From: JAQIBY01 sp964615585
GTDB lineage: Bacteria > Bacteroidota > Bacteroidia > Bacteroidales > ML635J-15
Reading direction: 5' to 3'
DNA: 38,867 nt
Assembly (NCBI GenBank): GCA_964615585.1
Contig: CAZTNS010000010.1
Location: 1-38,867 of the forward strand
Every line of letters starts with the position of its first letter. The first letter of the stretch is position 1. Below the pieces are notes generated by a model, which saw nothing but the letters and a program-made list of their open reading frames with translations, was not told where the DNA came from and did not search any database. The translations under genes and the position numbers were made by a program. This document shows, piece after piece, positions 15,751 to 23,564 of this stretch.

Positions 15751-18192
15751 ATGAATTTTATGAAAAATTTAAACCTTAAATTGAGTTTTTTCTTAATTCT
15801 GATCCTTACAGGTATGACAACCGCAAAGGGTGTTGATAATGATAATCCCCCACCATGTCATACATTGGATATAACAGGGACAAACGTGAGCTGTAACGGA
15901 GGAAGTGATGGCAGTGCTACAATTACCATCAATAATATCAGTTCCGACTACAGTATTACCTGGTCAACAGGAGAAACAGGCGTGGAAACCATAAACAACC
16001 TTTCAGCCGGTTATTACGATGTGGAAGTGCTTGATAATTTGACAGGTTGTTCACGTATGGCCATTATCAACATTACAGAACCCGATCCATTATCAGGAAG
16101 CCTGAGTCCGACACATGTTAATTGTTATGGCGATGCTACAGGTGAGCTTGACCTTACTATCAGCGGGGGAACTGAGGGGTATGATTATTCATGGAGCAAT
16201 GGAGAAGCAACAGAAGACATACAAAATCTTTCAGCCGGCACGTATAGTGTAACTATTAGTGATGACAACGGATGCAGTATCAGTTTATCAGGTGAAATAA
16301 CACAACCATTTCAGCCACTGGGCAGCAGTATAGAGCATTCCCATATAAGTTGTCATGATGATTCTGACGCTTCCATTGACGTGGATGTATGGGGGGGTAC
16401 GCCTGTTTATTCTTTTGAATGGAGCAATGGTAGTTTTTCACAAGACCTGACGAATATCCCTGCCGGAGATTATACGGTAAGTATCATCGACAATAACGGC
16501 TGTAGCATGACACAATCGGCAAGCATTGATAATCCGCCTGCACTGTCTCATACCAGCTATGCTACTGATAATGATTGTTACGGCGACACTGAAGGTACAG
16601 CAGGTGTGACTGTGAGCGGCGGTACTGAACCATACACCTACAACTGGGCAAACTCTGATTACATGCTCAGCTATAACACACCGGAAATTCAGAATCTCTT
16701 GGCGGATGATTATTTTCTTACGGTAACAGATGAACATGGTTGTTCCTTTACAGAGAATTTTGCAGTAATAAGCCCGGATGCCCTGTCAATTAGCATTAGC
16801 GGAACAGATGCCACATCCTTTGGAGCCTCCGACGGACAGATAGAACTAAGTGTTGATGGTGGAACCCCACCTTATACCTACAACTGGTCTAATGGGGTAA
16901 GCACTGAAAACAATCCGGATGTTCCTGCAGGAGAATACAGTGTTGAAGTTACCGACAACAATGGCTGCATTATTGAAGCAAGCATTACAATTAGCCAGCC
17001 CCTGTCACCCTTGGAATTTACTTATACAAAGAAAAACATCAGTTGTAGTGGCGGTTCAGACGGAAGCATTAATCTGCATCCAACAGGTGGGGTAAAACCT
17101 TATACCTATGAATGGTCAAACGGCAGTTCTCTTGATTATCTAACTGACCTGCAGGCAGGAACTTATATCTGCACATTATCGGATGCCAACAATACAGAAT
17201 TTATAGACTCCATTGTCATAACAGAACCAGACCCGATATCTTTTTCATTTGAAAGCTCAGATATTTCATGTTTTGGTGGAAATGACGGATATATTGATAT
17301 GACTATTTCCGGGGGTACGGAACCATACCGTTACCAGTGGTATGATCCTGATTACGCTCTGGCAGGAATTGAAGAAGATATTTATGATATCCGTGCCGGG
17401 GAATATATGCTTGAAGTTCGTGATACCAACAATTGCCGTAGTATTGTAACGGTAAGTCTTACCCAGCCTGCTCCAATTGAAGTCACACTTACAGGTTCAG
17501 ATATTCAATGCCATGGTGACAGTACCGGAACAATCACAACTGCTGTTTCCGGTGGATCACCAGGATACAGTTATCAATGGTCAAACGGCAATACGGAGGC
17601 AAATCCGGTAAACCTGCCGGCGGGAGAATACAGACTGACTGTGACCGACAACCAGGGTTGTGAAGCATTTGACCAAATCACCTTATATGAACCATCACCC
17701 ATTGTTATTGATTTATACAGTACTCCGGTTAGTTGCGAAGCCCAATCGGATGGTATGGTGACATCTGAAGTGACAGGTGGTAGTGGTGGTTATGAATATT
17801 TGTGGGATAACGGCTCAACGGATACTGAAATCAGCGATTTACCTGAAGGCTTTTACAGCCTTACTGTAACTGATGTTTTTGATTGTGCTGTCACAGATTC
17901 AATCATGGTGGATAAAAACGATATTGATTGTATTAACATACCTTCATCATTTACACCAAACGGAGATGGGTACAATGATACCTGGGTTATTCGCAACGCC
18001 TACTTATACTCTGAGTGCAAGTTGCAGGTATTTAATAAGTGGGGTACAATTGTTTATGAAACCACAGGTTATACCGATCCCTGGGATGGTAAATATCAAG
18101 GTAACATATTACCGGCAGGTACATACTATTACATTTTCAAAACTTCGCCGGATAGTGAAGAAAGAACAGGAACCCTAACCATTTTAAAATAA
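15751..18192 (+). CDS. SprB-repeat surface protein B, type B T9SS signal
   Basis: 813 residues, a paralogue of the preceding protein without its large N-terminal region. Signal peptide (about 1-26), then directly nine SprB repeats (about 40-729) and a gliding-type C-terminal domain (about 730-813, SSFTPNGDGYNDTW) nearly identical at its start to that of protein A. Repeats 4 and 7 again carry the long loop. Repeat 5 has lost its entry Cys (DATSFG) and repeat 6 its exit Cys (DANNTEF); all other repeats keep both. Start is the ATG two bases after the upstream stop; an in-frame ATG four codons in (MKNLNLK) is equally good. Likely secreted and surface-attached with the help of the PorP/SprF protein encoded 19 bases downstream. 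Confidence 0.93.
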   Translation: MNFMKNLNLKLSFFLILILTGMTTAKGVDNDNPPPCHTLDITGTNVSCNGGSDGSATITINNISSDYSITWSTGETGVETINNLSAGYYDVEVLDNLTGCSRMAIINITEPDPLSGSLSPTHVNCYGDATGELDLTISGGTEGYDYSWSNGEATEDIQNLSAGTYSVTISDDNGCSISLSGEITQPFQPLGSSIEHSHISCHDDSDASIDVDVWGGTPVYSFEWSNGSFSQDLTNIPAGDYTVSIIDNNGCSMTQSASIDNPPALSHTSYATDNDCYGDTEGTAGVTVSGGTEPYTYNWANSDYMLSYNTPEIQNLLADDYFLTVTDEHGCSFTENFAVISPDALSISISGTDATSFGASDGQIELSVDGGTPPYTYNWSNGVSTENNPDVPAGEYSVEVTDNNGCIIEASITISQPLSPLEFTYTKKNISCSGGSDGSINLHPTGGVKPYTYEWSNGSSLDYLTDLQAGTYICTLSDANNTEFIDSIVITEPDPISFSFESSDISCFGGNDGYIDMTISGGTEPYRYQWYDPDYALAGIEEDIYDIRAGEYMLEVRDTNNCRSIVTVSLTQPAPIEVTLTGSDIQCHGDSTGTITTAVSGGSPGYSYQWSNGNTEANPVNLPAGEYRLTVTDNQGCEAFDQITLYEPSPIVIDLYSTPVSCEAQSDGMVTSEVTGGSGGYEYLWDNGSTDTEISDLPEGFYSLTVTDVFDCAVTDSIMVDKNDIDCINIPSSFTPNGDGYNDTWVIRNAYLYSECKLQVFNKWGTIVYETTGYTDPWDGKYQGNILPAGTYYYIFKTSPDSEERTGTLTILK

Positions 18193-18211
18193 AAAAAAGA
18201 AACTGGTAATC

Positions 18212-19174
18212 ATGAAAAAAAATTATACAGGTATGAAAAAATATGCGTTAATCATTGTTGTTATGTTTGCAGGTTTACAGATTTATGCCCAGCAAATGCC
18301 ACTCCGCAGCCAGTATATGCTGGATTATTTTAGTTTAAATCCGGCAGTAGCAGGCAGTATGGATTATACCCCAATCAACTTAAGTGTAAGGCAGCAGTGG
18401 GTCGGTTTTGAAGGAGCCCCCTCATCCCAGTCTATCAATGCTCACACCTATATTGGTAGCAATGTAGGAATGGGTGCAGCGTTTTTCAATGAACTTGCAG
18501 GGCCTTCGCGACGCACAGGAATGTCCGTTTCATTTGCTTATCATCTGCAATTATCAAAGGATTTTTCACGGAAACTGTCTTTTGGCTTGTCTCCGGTATT
18601 TTATCAGCACTACATCAACACAGAAATGCTGACAACAGACGTAGAAGGTGATCCCGTGATTGAAGGCGGATTTGAAACCAAATTATCACCTGATGCCAAC
18701 TTTGGAATGATGTTATCTGAAAAAAACAGCTATTTTGTGGGTTTGTCAATTTATAACCTGCTGGAGCTGCGTACTGACCTCTTTCAGGTAATGGATGACA
18801 ACAACAATCCTGTTAAACGTACATTTTATTTAACGGGTGGATATATGTTCCATCTCAATGAAGAATTTGATTTACATCCATCTGCGCATATGCAGTATCA
18901 AATGAACTCCCTTTTTCAAGGTGAAATTGCACTCAGAGGTATTTATAACAACCTGATTGGTCTTGGTGTATCATACAGATACGAGGATGCCGTAGCCTAT
19001 ATGCTTTCTGTTAACCTCAACAACATCAGAATAGGATATTCTTATGATATGACAACATCCAACATAAAAAATCATGCTTTTGGTTCACATGAGTTTCATT
19101 TAACTTACAGGATTTTTGAAAGAGACAAAAGCAAAAAACCGAGCCTTGATGGTAATACCCCTATGTTTTATTAA
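18212..19174 (+). CDS. PorP/SprF family T9SS outer-membrane protein
   Basis: 320 residues with a signal peptide ending near IYAQ and a transmembrane beta-barrel pattern. Family hallmarks are the start of the mature part (QMPLRSQYMLDYFSLNPAVA, a variant of the QYxxNxxxxNPAxAG signature), RQQWVGFEGAP, the GxGxxFFNxxAGP segment and repeated amphipathic strands ending in aromatic residues. PorP/SprF proteins sit in the outer membrane and attach or present type B T9SS cargo such as SprB. Its place directly after two SprB-repeat genes fits that pairing. Start may be 18212 or the ATG at 18233 (MKKYALII), which gives a tidier signal peptide. It is 33 bases before the PorE-like gene. Confidence 0.93.
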   Translation: MKKNYTGMKKYALIIVVMFAGLQIYAQQMPLRSQYMLDYFSLNPAVAGSMDYTPINLSVRQQWVGFEGAPSSQSINAHTYIGSNVGMGAAFFNELAGPSRRTGMSVSFAYHLQLSKDFSRKLSFGLSPVFYQHYINTEMLTTDVEGDPVIEGGFETKLSPDANFGMMLSEKNSYFVGLSIYNLLELRTDLFQVMDDNNNPVKRTFYLTGGYMFHLNEEFDLHPSAHMQYQMNSLFQGEIALRGIYNNLIGLGVSYRYEDAVAYMLSVNLNNIRIGYSYDMTTSNIKNHAFGSHEFHLTYRIFERDKSKKPSLDGNTPMFY

Positions 19175-19207
19175 AAAGTAAAAGTACTTGAATAAAATCT
19201 GATAATA

Positions 19208-21076
19208 ATGCGCCTTGAAAAATTCTTATATGTATTGATTATTACGCTGTTGAGCAGTTTACATTGTTTCTCCCAGGATTCTAAGATCATTGAAATGATG
19301 AATGACGGCGAATATGAGGAAGTTGTCCAAATTTTAAGTACTGGAAAATCTTTGGAAAAAATGGAGCTTGGTAATTTATCTGCACTTGGCTTGTCTTATA
19401 TTGAATTGAATAATTATACCGATGCGGAATTGGTATATCAGGAGATTACAAGCAGAAAAAATGCCAATATCAAAGATTATACGTATTATGGTGAAATTTT
19501 GTTCATCAATAAAAAATTTGACAAGGCCAAAGATGCGTTTAATACTTTCCTGGAAGCATATCCGGATAACAAAGATGCCCTGTTAAAAATACAGTCATGT
19601 GACTCTGTGAAAAAGTGGCAGAATTACAGCACTGACGTGACTATTGATAATATGGAAAACCTGAATACTCCCTACGAAGAAAAATCATCGTTGAGGATTG
19701 ATGATAAAATGGTTTTTGTCAGTAACCGCATTCCCAAAGCCTACCGTAATAATCCGGATCTAAGCAAAAACGCACTGTTAGGCTACTTAATTATGAACGA
19801 TAGCCTTGAAGTGTTTCAGGAAGATTTAATGAAGGATTATACATGTCAGGCAATGGATTACTGTGCTACAACTGACATGTTGGCTTTCACCCTGCGCAAA
19901 AAGAAAAAGTACATGGAGGAAGTAGAATTATCAAAAGCCCATATATACTTCCGCAATCTTAATGCTGAATCGGATAGCCTTATTCTTTTTACCTGGAATG
20001 ATTGTCCGGAGGATATTAATATCGCACATCCTGCTTTTTCTGTTGACGGGAAACGTTTGTATTTCGCTTCTGACATGCCCGGAGGTCAAGGTGGCAATGA
20101 CCTGTATTATTCTGATTATAAAAATGGAAAATGGTCTGAACCGGTAAACCTGGGGAAACACATCAACACTAACAGACATGAGGTTTACCCGGTGGCAGGC
20201 GGAGATACCGTACTCTATTATTCATCGGATGGTATGCCCGGGTACGGAAACCTGGATATATTCATGTCCGGAATACAAGGCGATAACTTTGGAAAACCTG
20301 TAAACTTGAAAGCACCGGTAAATTCCATCGGTAATGATTTTTCCTATTATAAAACCGATGAATACCGTGGCTATCTGACATCCAACAGGTCAAGCATGAG
20401 TAAAGGAATGAATGATCTTTTCAAACATGAACGTCCTGAACCGGTAATTGTAGAAAAAGAAGAAGAACCGGAAGAAGAACCGGAAGAAATTTTGGTATTC
20501 AATCCTGAAAACTTTAAGCCTCACCCTGTGTTTTTTGATATCAATAAAGCCGAAATTGATGAGGTTTTTTCAGCGGTTTTAAACCAGATTGCCGATACCC
20601 TAAAAACCTATGATGATATTTCCCTTTGTGTTATAGGACATTCAGGAACAAAAGGGCCTGTGCAATTCAGTGAAAAACTTGCTGGTGAACGTGCTGAGAA
20701 CATAAAATCATATCTAATAAAAAAAGGTGTAGATAAGCACAGAATTACCACTAAAAATGCCGGTATTACAAAAGACCGCAATGTGGATGGAGTTGATTAT
20801 CATGTGCAGATAGGCTCCTTAAAAGCAAGTGATGCAAAAAAATGGTATGCGGATAAACTTGAAAATAACTACAAAATCCATCGTTTTAAAAACGGAGAAT
20901 ATTCTGTTTATGCCGTCGGTAATTGCCGGAATAAAAAAGAAGCCCAAAAGTTGAAAGATACGATTGAAAGTGAATATGGATTGGAGTCATTGCTTGTAAT
21001 TTGTTCTTCAAAAGATAAATTGCTGACAGATTGCTACTATGCTTTCAACCGCCGTGTGAGTTTTGAATGGAAATAG
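19208..21076 (+). CDS. PorE-like periplasmic protein with SPOR domain embedded in its OmpA domain
   Basis: 622 residues. Signal peptide (about 1-23; no proper lipobox at SLHC); TPR-like helices (about 25-140); a PD40/WD40-type propeller (about 150-410, with AFSVDGKRLYFASD and YYSSDGMPGYGNLDIF); an acidic EEEPEEEPEE linker; and an OmpA-family domain from about 440. The OmpA domain begins FFDINKAEID and has GERAENIKSYLIKKGV and RITTKNAG. It is then interrupted at about 528-607 by a segment with SPOR hallmarks (YHVQIGS, later YSVYAVGNCRNKKEAQKL) before closing with NRRVSFEW. The usual GHTD is GHSG here, so the Asp that binds peptidoglycan is missing. PorE-type proteins link the T9SS attachment complex to peptidoglycan. 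Last gene of the operon. Confidence 0.9.
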   Translation: MRLEKFLYVLIITLLSSLHCFSQDSKIIEMMNDGEYEEVVQILSTGKSLEKMELGNLSALGLSYIELNNYTDAELVYQEITSRKNANIKDYTYYGEILFINKKFDKAKDAFNTFLEAYPDNKDALLKIQSCDSVKKWQNYSTDVTIDNMENLNTPYEEKSSLRIDDKMVFVSNRIPKAYRNNPDLSKNALLGYLIMNDSLEVFQEDLMKDYTCQAMDYCATTDMLAFTLRKKKKYMEEVELSKAHIYFRNLNAESDSLILFTWNDCPEDINIAHPAFSVDGKRLYFASDMPGGQGGNDLYYSDYKNGKWSEPVNLGKHINTNRHEVYPVAGGDTVLYYSSDGMPGYGNLDIFMSGIQGDNFGKPVNLKAPVNSIGNDFSYYKTDEYRGYLTSNRSSMSKGMNDLFKHERPEPVIVEKEEEPEEEPEEILVFNPENFKPHPVFFDINKAEIDEVFSAVLNQIADTLKTYDDISLCVIGHSGTKGPVQFSEKLAGERAENIKSYLIKKGVDKHRITTKNAGITKDRNVDGVDYHVQIGSLKASDAKKWYADKLENNYKIHRFKNGEYSVYAVGNCRNKKEAQKLKDTIESEYGLESLLVICSSKDKLLTDCYYAFNRRVSFEWK

Positions 21077-21176
21077 TCAAAACCGGCATTGTCTTCTGAT
21101 GAGGTAGTTTTAATAGTCTTCATATATTATTTTTCCATCGTTGGAATTATTTTTTTTCTTTTAATCCATAAGATAT

Positions 21177-21184
21177 TATTTTTG
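21177..21184 (+). promoter_or_regulatory. Putative -7 box just before the CNNM/CBS gene
   Basis: TATTTTTG matches TAnnTTTG and ends five bases before the ATG at 21190. If real, the mRNA would be leaderless or nearly so; otherwise the promoter lies further up in 21077-21176. Confidence 0.3.
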
Positions 21185-21189
21185 TGAAT

Positions 21190-22218
21190 ATGGAGCTTTT
21201 ATTGGCATTTCTGTTTATTGCTTTGGGCATCTCATTTTTATGTTCACTTCTTGAAGCTGCTTTGTTAAGTGTTACACCAAGCTATATAAGTTTGTTGGTA
21301 CAGCAGAAAAAAAGATATGGAAAAATCCTCGCCGGGTTCAAAGAAAGCATTGACCGTCCATTGGCAGCCATTCTTACGCTCAATACTTTTGCTCACACAA
21401 TAGGAGCTGCCGGGGTGGGTACACAGGCACAAAAACTCTGGGGCGATGTATCGCTGTCCATTGTTTCTGTTGTTCTTACCTTACTTATTTTAGTTTTTTC
21501 TGAAATTATTCCCAAAACAGTGGGTGCAAATTACTGGAAAAATCTGGTTAAATTTACTGCATATACCCTGGTGGTGCTCATATACTCCCCTTTATATCCT
21601 ATTATTTGGCTTAGTCAGATCATCACAAGGGTGTTCAAAAAACCGGATAAATCCAAAAATGAAATACGCCAGGAAGTACTGGCCATGGCAAAATACGGCG
21701 CCGAAACGGGTGCCCTGAAAATAAATGAAAGTAGAATTGTGGAAAACCTGATGCGTTTTCAGTTTATCCGAGCCCGGGATATTATGACCCCTAGGGTAAT
21801 GATTAAATGCATTGATGAAAAAACCAGGGTGAAGGATTTTTACGATAAAATTGTGGACATTGGATTTTCAAGAATCCCGGTTTATAAAGAATCTTCAGAA
21901 AATATCACGGGTTATTTGCTCAAAGAAGATGTACTCTCGGAAATCATCAACAATAAAGATTCAAATAAGTGTATCTCAGAAATTAAGCGGGATATTCTTG
22001 TTGTCCCGGAAAGCACACCTGTATTCAAGCTGTATGAAAAAATGATAAATTCAAATGAAATGATTTCCCTGATTGTGGATGAATATGGCGTTACTGCCGG
22101 GTTAGTTACCATGGAAGACATCATTGAAACTATCCTCGGACTGGAAATTGTGGATGAAACCGATGACATTGAAGATTTGCAGAAATACGCAACAGAACGC
22201 TTGAAGAAAAGGATATGA
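21190..22218 (+). CDS. CNNM/CBS-pair inner-membrane protein (HlyC/CorC family without the C-terminal domain)
   Basis: 342 residues from the ATG at 21190; a GTG two codons earlier is less likely. N-terminal CNNM (DUF21) membrane domain, about 1-180, with hydrophobic segments at the start (LLLAFLFIALGISFLCSLLE), near 58-75 and around 85-140, and the IPKTVG signature. A pair of CBS domains follows (about 190-325; IMTPRVMIKC, FSRIPVYKES, IVDEYGVTAGLVTMEDIIE). The chain stops soon after, without the CorC_HlyC transporter-associated domain of longer members. Family members are linked to Mg2+ or Co2+ efflux; the substrate here is not shown. It converges on rpiB. Confidence 0.92.
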   Translation: MELLLAFLFIALGISFLCSLLEAALLSVTPSYISLLVQQKKRYGKILAGFKESIDRPLAAILTLNTFAHTIGAAGVGTQAQKLWGDVSLSIVSVVLTLLILVFSEIIPKTVGANYWKNLVKFTAYTLVVLIYSPLYPIIWLSQIITRVFKKPDKSKNEIRQEVLAMAKYGAETGALKINESRIVENLMRFQFIRARDIMTPRVMIKCIDEKTRVKDFYDKIVDIGFSRIPVYKESSENITGYLLKEDVLSEIINNKDSNKCISEIKRDILVVPESTPVFKLYEKMINSNEMISLIVDEYGVTAGLVTMEDIIETILGLEIVDETDDIEDLQKYATERLKKRI

Positions 22219-22237
22219 AGCTTTTAATCACATCCTG

Positions 22238-22261
22238 CCTGGTATAATACAATATACCCGG
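22238..22261. terminator. Weak stem-loop between convergent genes
   Basis: CCTGGTATA (22238-22246) pairs with TATACCCGG (22253-22261) with one mismatch and a six-base loop, in the 47-base gap between the CNNM/CBS gene and rpiB. It could end transcription in both directions; no long T run. Confidence 0.35.
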
Positions 22262-22265
22262 AGGT

Positions 22266-22709
22266 TCAATTTTTAACACTGATTTTATTTACCCTTCGCT
22301 GATGCCTGCCTCCTTCAAACTCGCTGTTAAGAAACGTTTTGGCAATGCTAAGGGCTTTTTCAGCCGAAACAAATCTTGCAGGAATAGAGCATACATTGGC
22401 ATTGTTGTGTTGACGCGCAAGGGCAGCAATTTCTTCATTCCAGCACAAAGCAGACCGAATGCCCTGGTGCTTGTTGGCTGTCATGCTGATGCCGTTTCCG
22501 CTGCCACAAAAGGTAAAACCCAGCTTACTTTCCCCGGATTCCACACTTTCGGCCAAAGGATGGGCATAATCAGGATAATCTGTACTCTTTTCCGAATCAG
22601 TGCCAAAATCTTTTACATCATACCCTGACTGATGCAAATAATGTTTGATGATTTCTTTTGTTTCATATCCGGCATGATCGGCTGCCAGAGCTATTTGCGA
22701 TTTTTTCAT
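22266..22709 (-). CDS. rpiB: Ribose-5-phosphate isomerase B
   Basis: 147 residues from the ATG at 22709 (MKKSQIALAADHAGYETK). The open frame continues upstream for 70 codons, but that part overlaps kdsB on the other strand and has no family counterpart. Hallmarks are AADHAG with the substrate-binding Asp-His near the start, DYPDYAHP, the catalytic Cys in FTFCGSGNGISM, and the C-terminal FEGGRHQRRV. RpiB interconverts ribose 5-phosphate and ribulose 5-phosphate in the non-oxidative pentose phosphate pathway. Length fits the family (about 145-150). It is divergent from kdsB, with a 102-base gap. Confidence 0.95.
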   Translation of the reverse strand: MKKSQIALAADHAGYETKEIIKHYLHQSGYDVKDFGTDSEKSTDYPDYAHPLAESVESGESKLGFTFCGSGNGISMTANKHQGIRSALCWNEEIAALARQHNNANVCSIPARFVSAEKALSIAKTFLNSEFEGGRHQRRVNKISVKN

Positions 22710-22811
22710 AATACATGTTCGTTTTAATAAGGCCTTAAATAATGAACGCAATTTTATAAACCATGAAAATAAGAAAAATTGTTTAAATTCGTACCAAATT
22801 AAATTATTCGT

Positions 22812-23561
22812 ATGCATTTTATTGCTATCATACCTGCTCGTTATGGGTCCACCCGTTTTCCGGGAAAACCCCTTGCTGATATCAACGGTAAAGCTATGAT
22901 ACAAAGGGTGTTTGAACAAGCTTCAAAATCCTTTGACACTGTTTTTGTTGCCACTGATGATAAACGTATTGCCCGGAAGGTGGATGATTTTGGGGGCAGA
23001 TATATCATGACATCACGCAGGCATAAAAGTGGAACTGACCGTTGTGCCGAGGCAATTGAAATAATCCGTGACCTGGAAAAAAAAGATTTTGATGTTATTG
23101 TCAACGTGCAGGGTGATGAGCCGTTTGTACAGCCCGAACAGTTTGCCCAGATCAAAAAACCATTCAGATTTAAAAGAACCCAAATTGCTACCCTTGCTAA
23201 ACCAATCATCAATCAGGATGATATTTTTAATCCCAACAAGCCAAAACTGATACTGAACAAAAAAAGGGAAGCCATATATTTTTCCCGTTCTCCAATCCCG
23301 TTTATCAGGGGAAAGCATCAGAAAAAATGGATTTCTCAACACCAATTTTATAAACACATCGGCTTGTATGCTTATCGCTATAAGGTGTTGAAAGAAATTG
23401 CAGCTTTAGAACGTACACCACTGGAAATCGTTGAATCTCTGGAACAATTGCGCTGGATCGAAAATAGTTATAAGATCCGTGTCGAAATGACTGAACATGA
23501 AGCGGTGTCTATTGATACAAAAAAAGACCTTGACCGCCTCGAACACATTGGACTGATTTAA
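22812..23561 (+). CDS. kdsB: 3-deoxy-manno-octulosonate cytidylyltransferase (CMP-Kdo synthetase)
   Basis: 249 residues, the normal length. Nucleotidyltransferase fold with the N-terminal IIPARYGSTRFPGKPL loop that binds CTP, the VNVQGDEPF motif that holds the metal and nucleotide, and the YFSRSPIPFIRG segment. KdsB activates Kdo as CMP-Kdo for lipid A-core assembly, so the organism makes a Kdo-containing LPS or LOS. It is followed after three bases by a glycosyltransferase gene, giving a short envelope-sugar operon that runs on into rnhB. Confidence 0.96.
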   Translation: MHFIAIIPARYGSTRFPGKPLADINGKAMIQRVFEQASKSFDTVFVATDDKRIARKVDDFGGRYIMTSRRHKSGTDRCAEAIEIIRDLEKKDFDVIVNVQGDEPFVQPEQFAQIKKPFRFKRTQIATLAKPIINQDDIFNPNKPKLILNKKREAIYFSRSPIPFIRGKHQKKWISQHQFYKHIGLYAYRYKVLKEIAALERTPLEIVESLEQLRWIENSYKIRVEMTEHEAVSIDTKKDLDRLEHIGLI

Positions 23562-23564
23562 ATT

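Noticed and set aside
22710..22919. 70-codon N-terminal extension of rpiB
   Set aside because: Overlaps the kdsB start on the other strand and has no counterpart in RpiB proteins; the ATG at 22709 gives the normal length.
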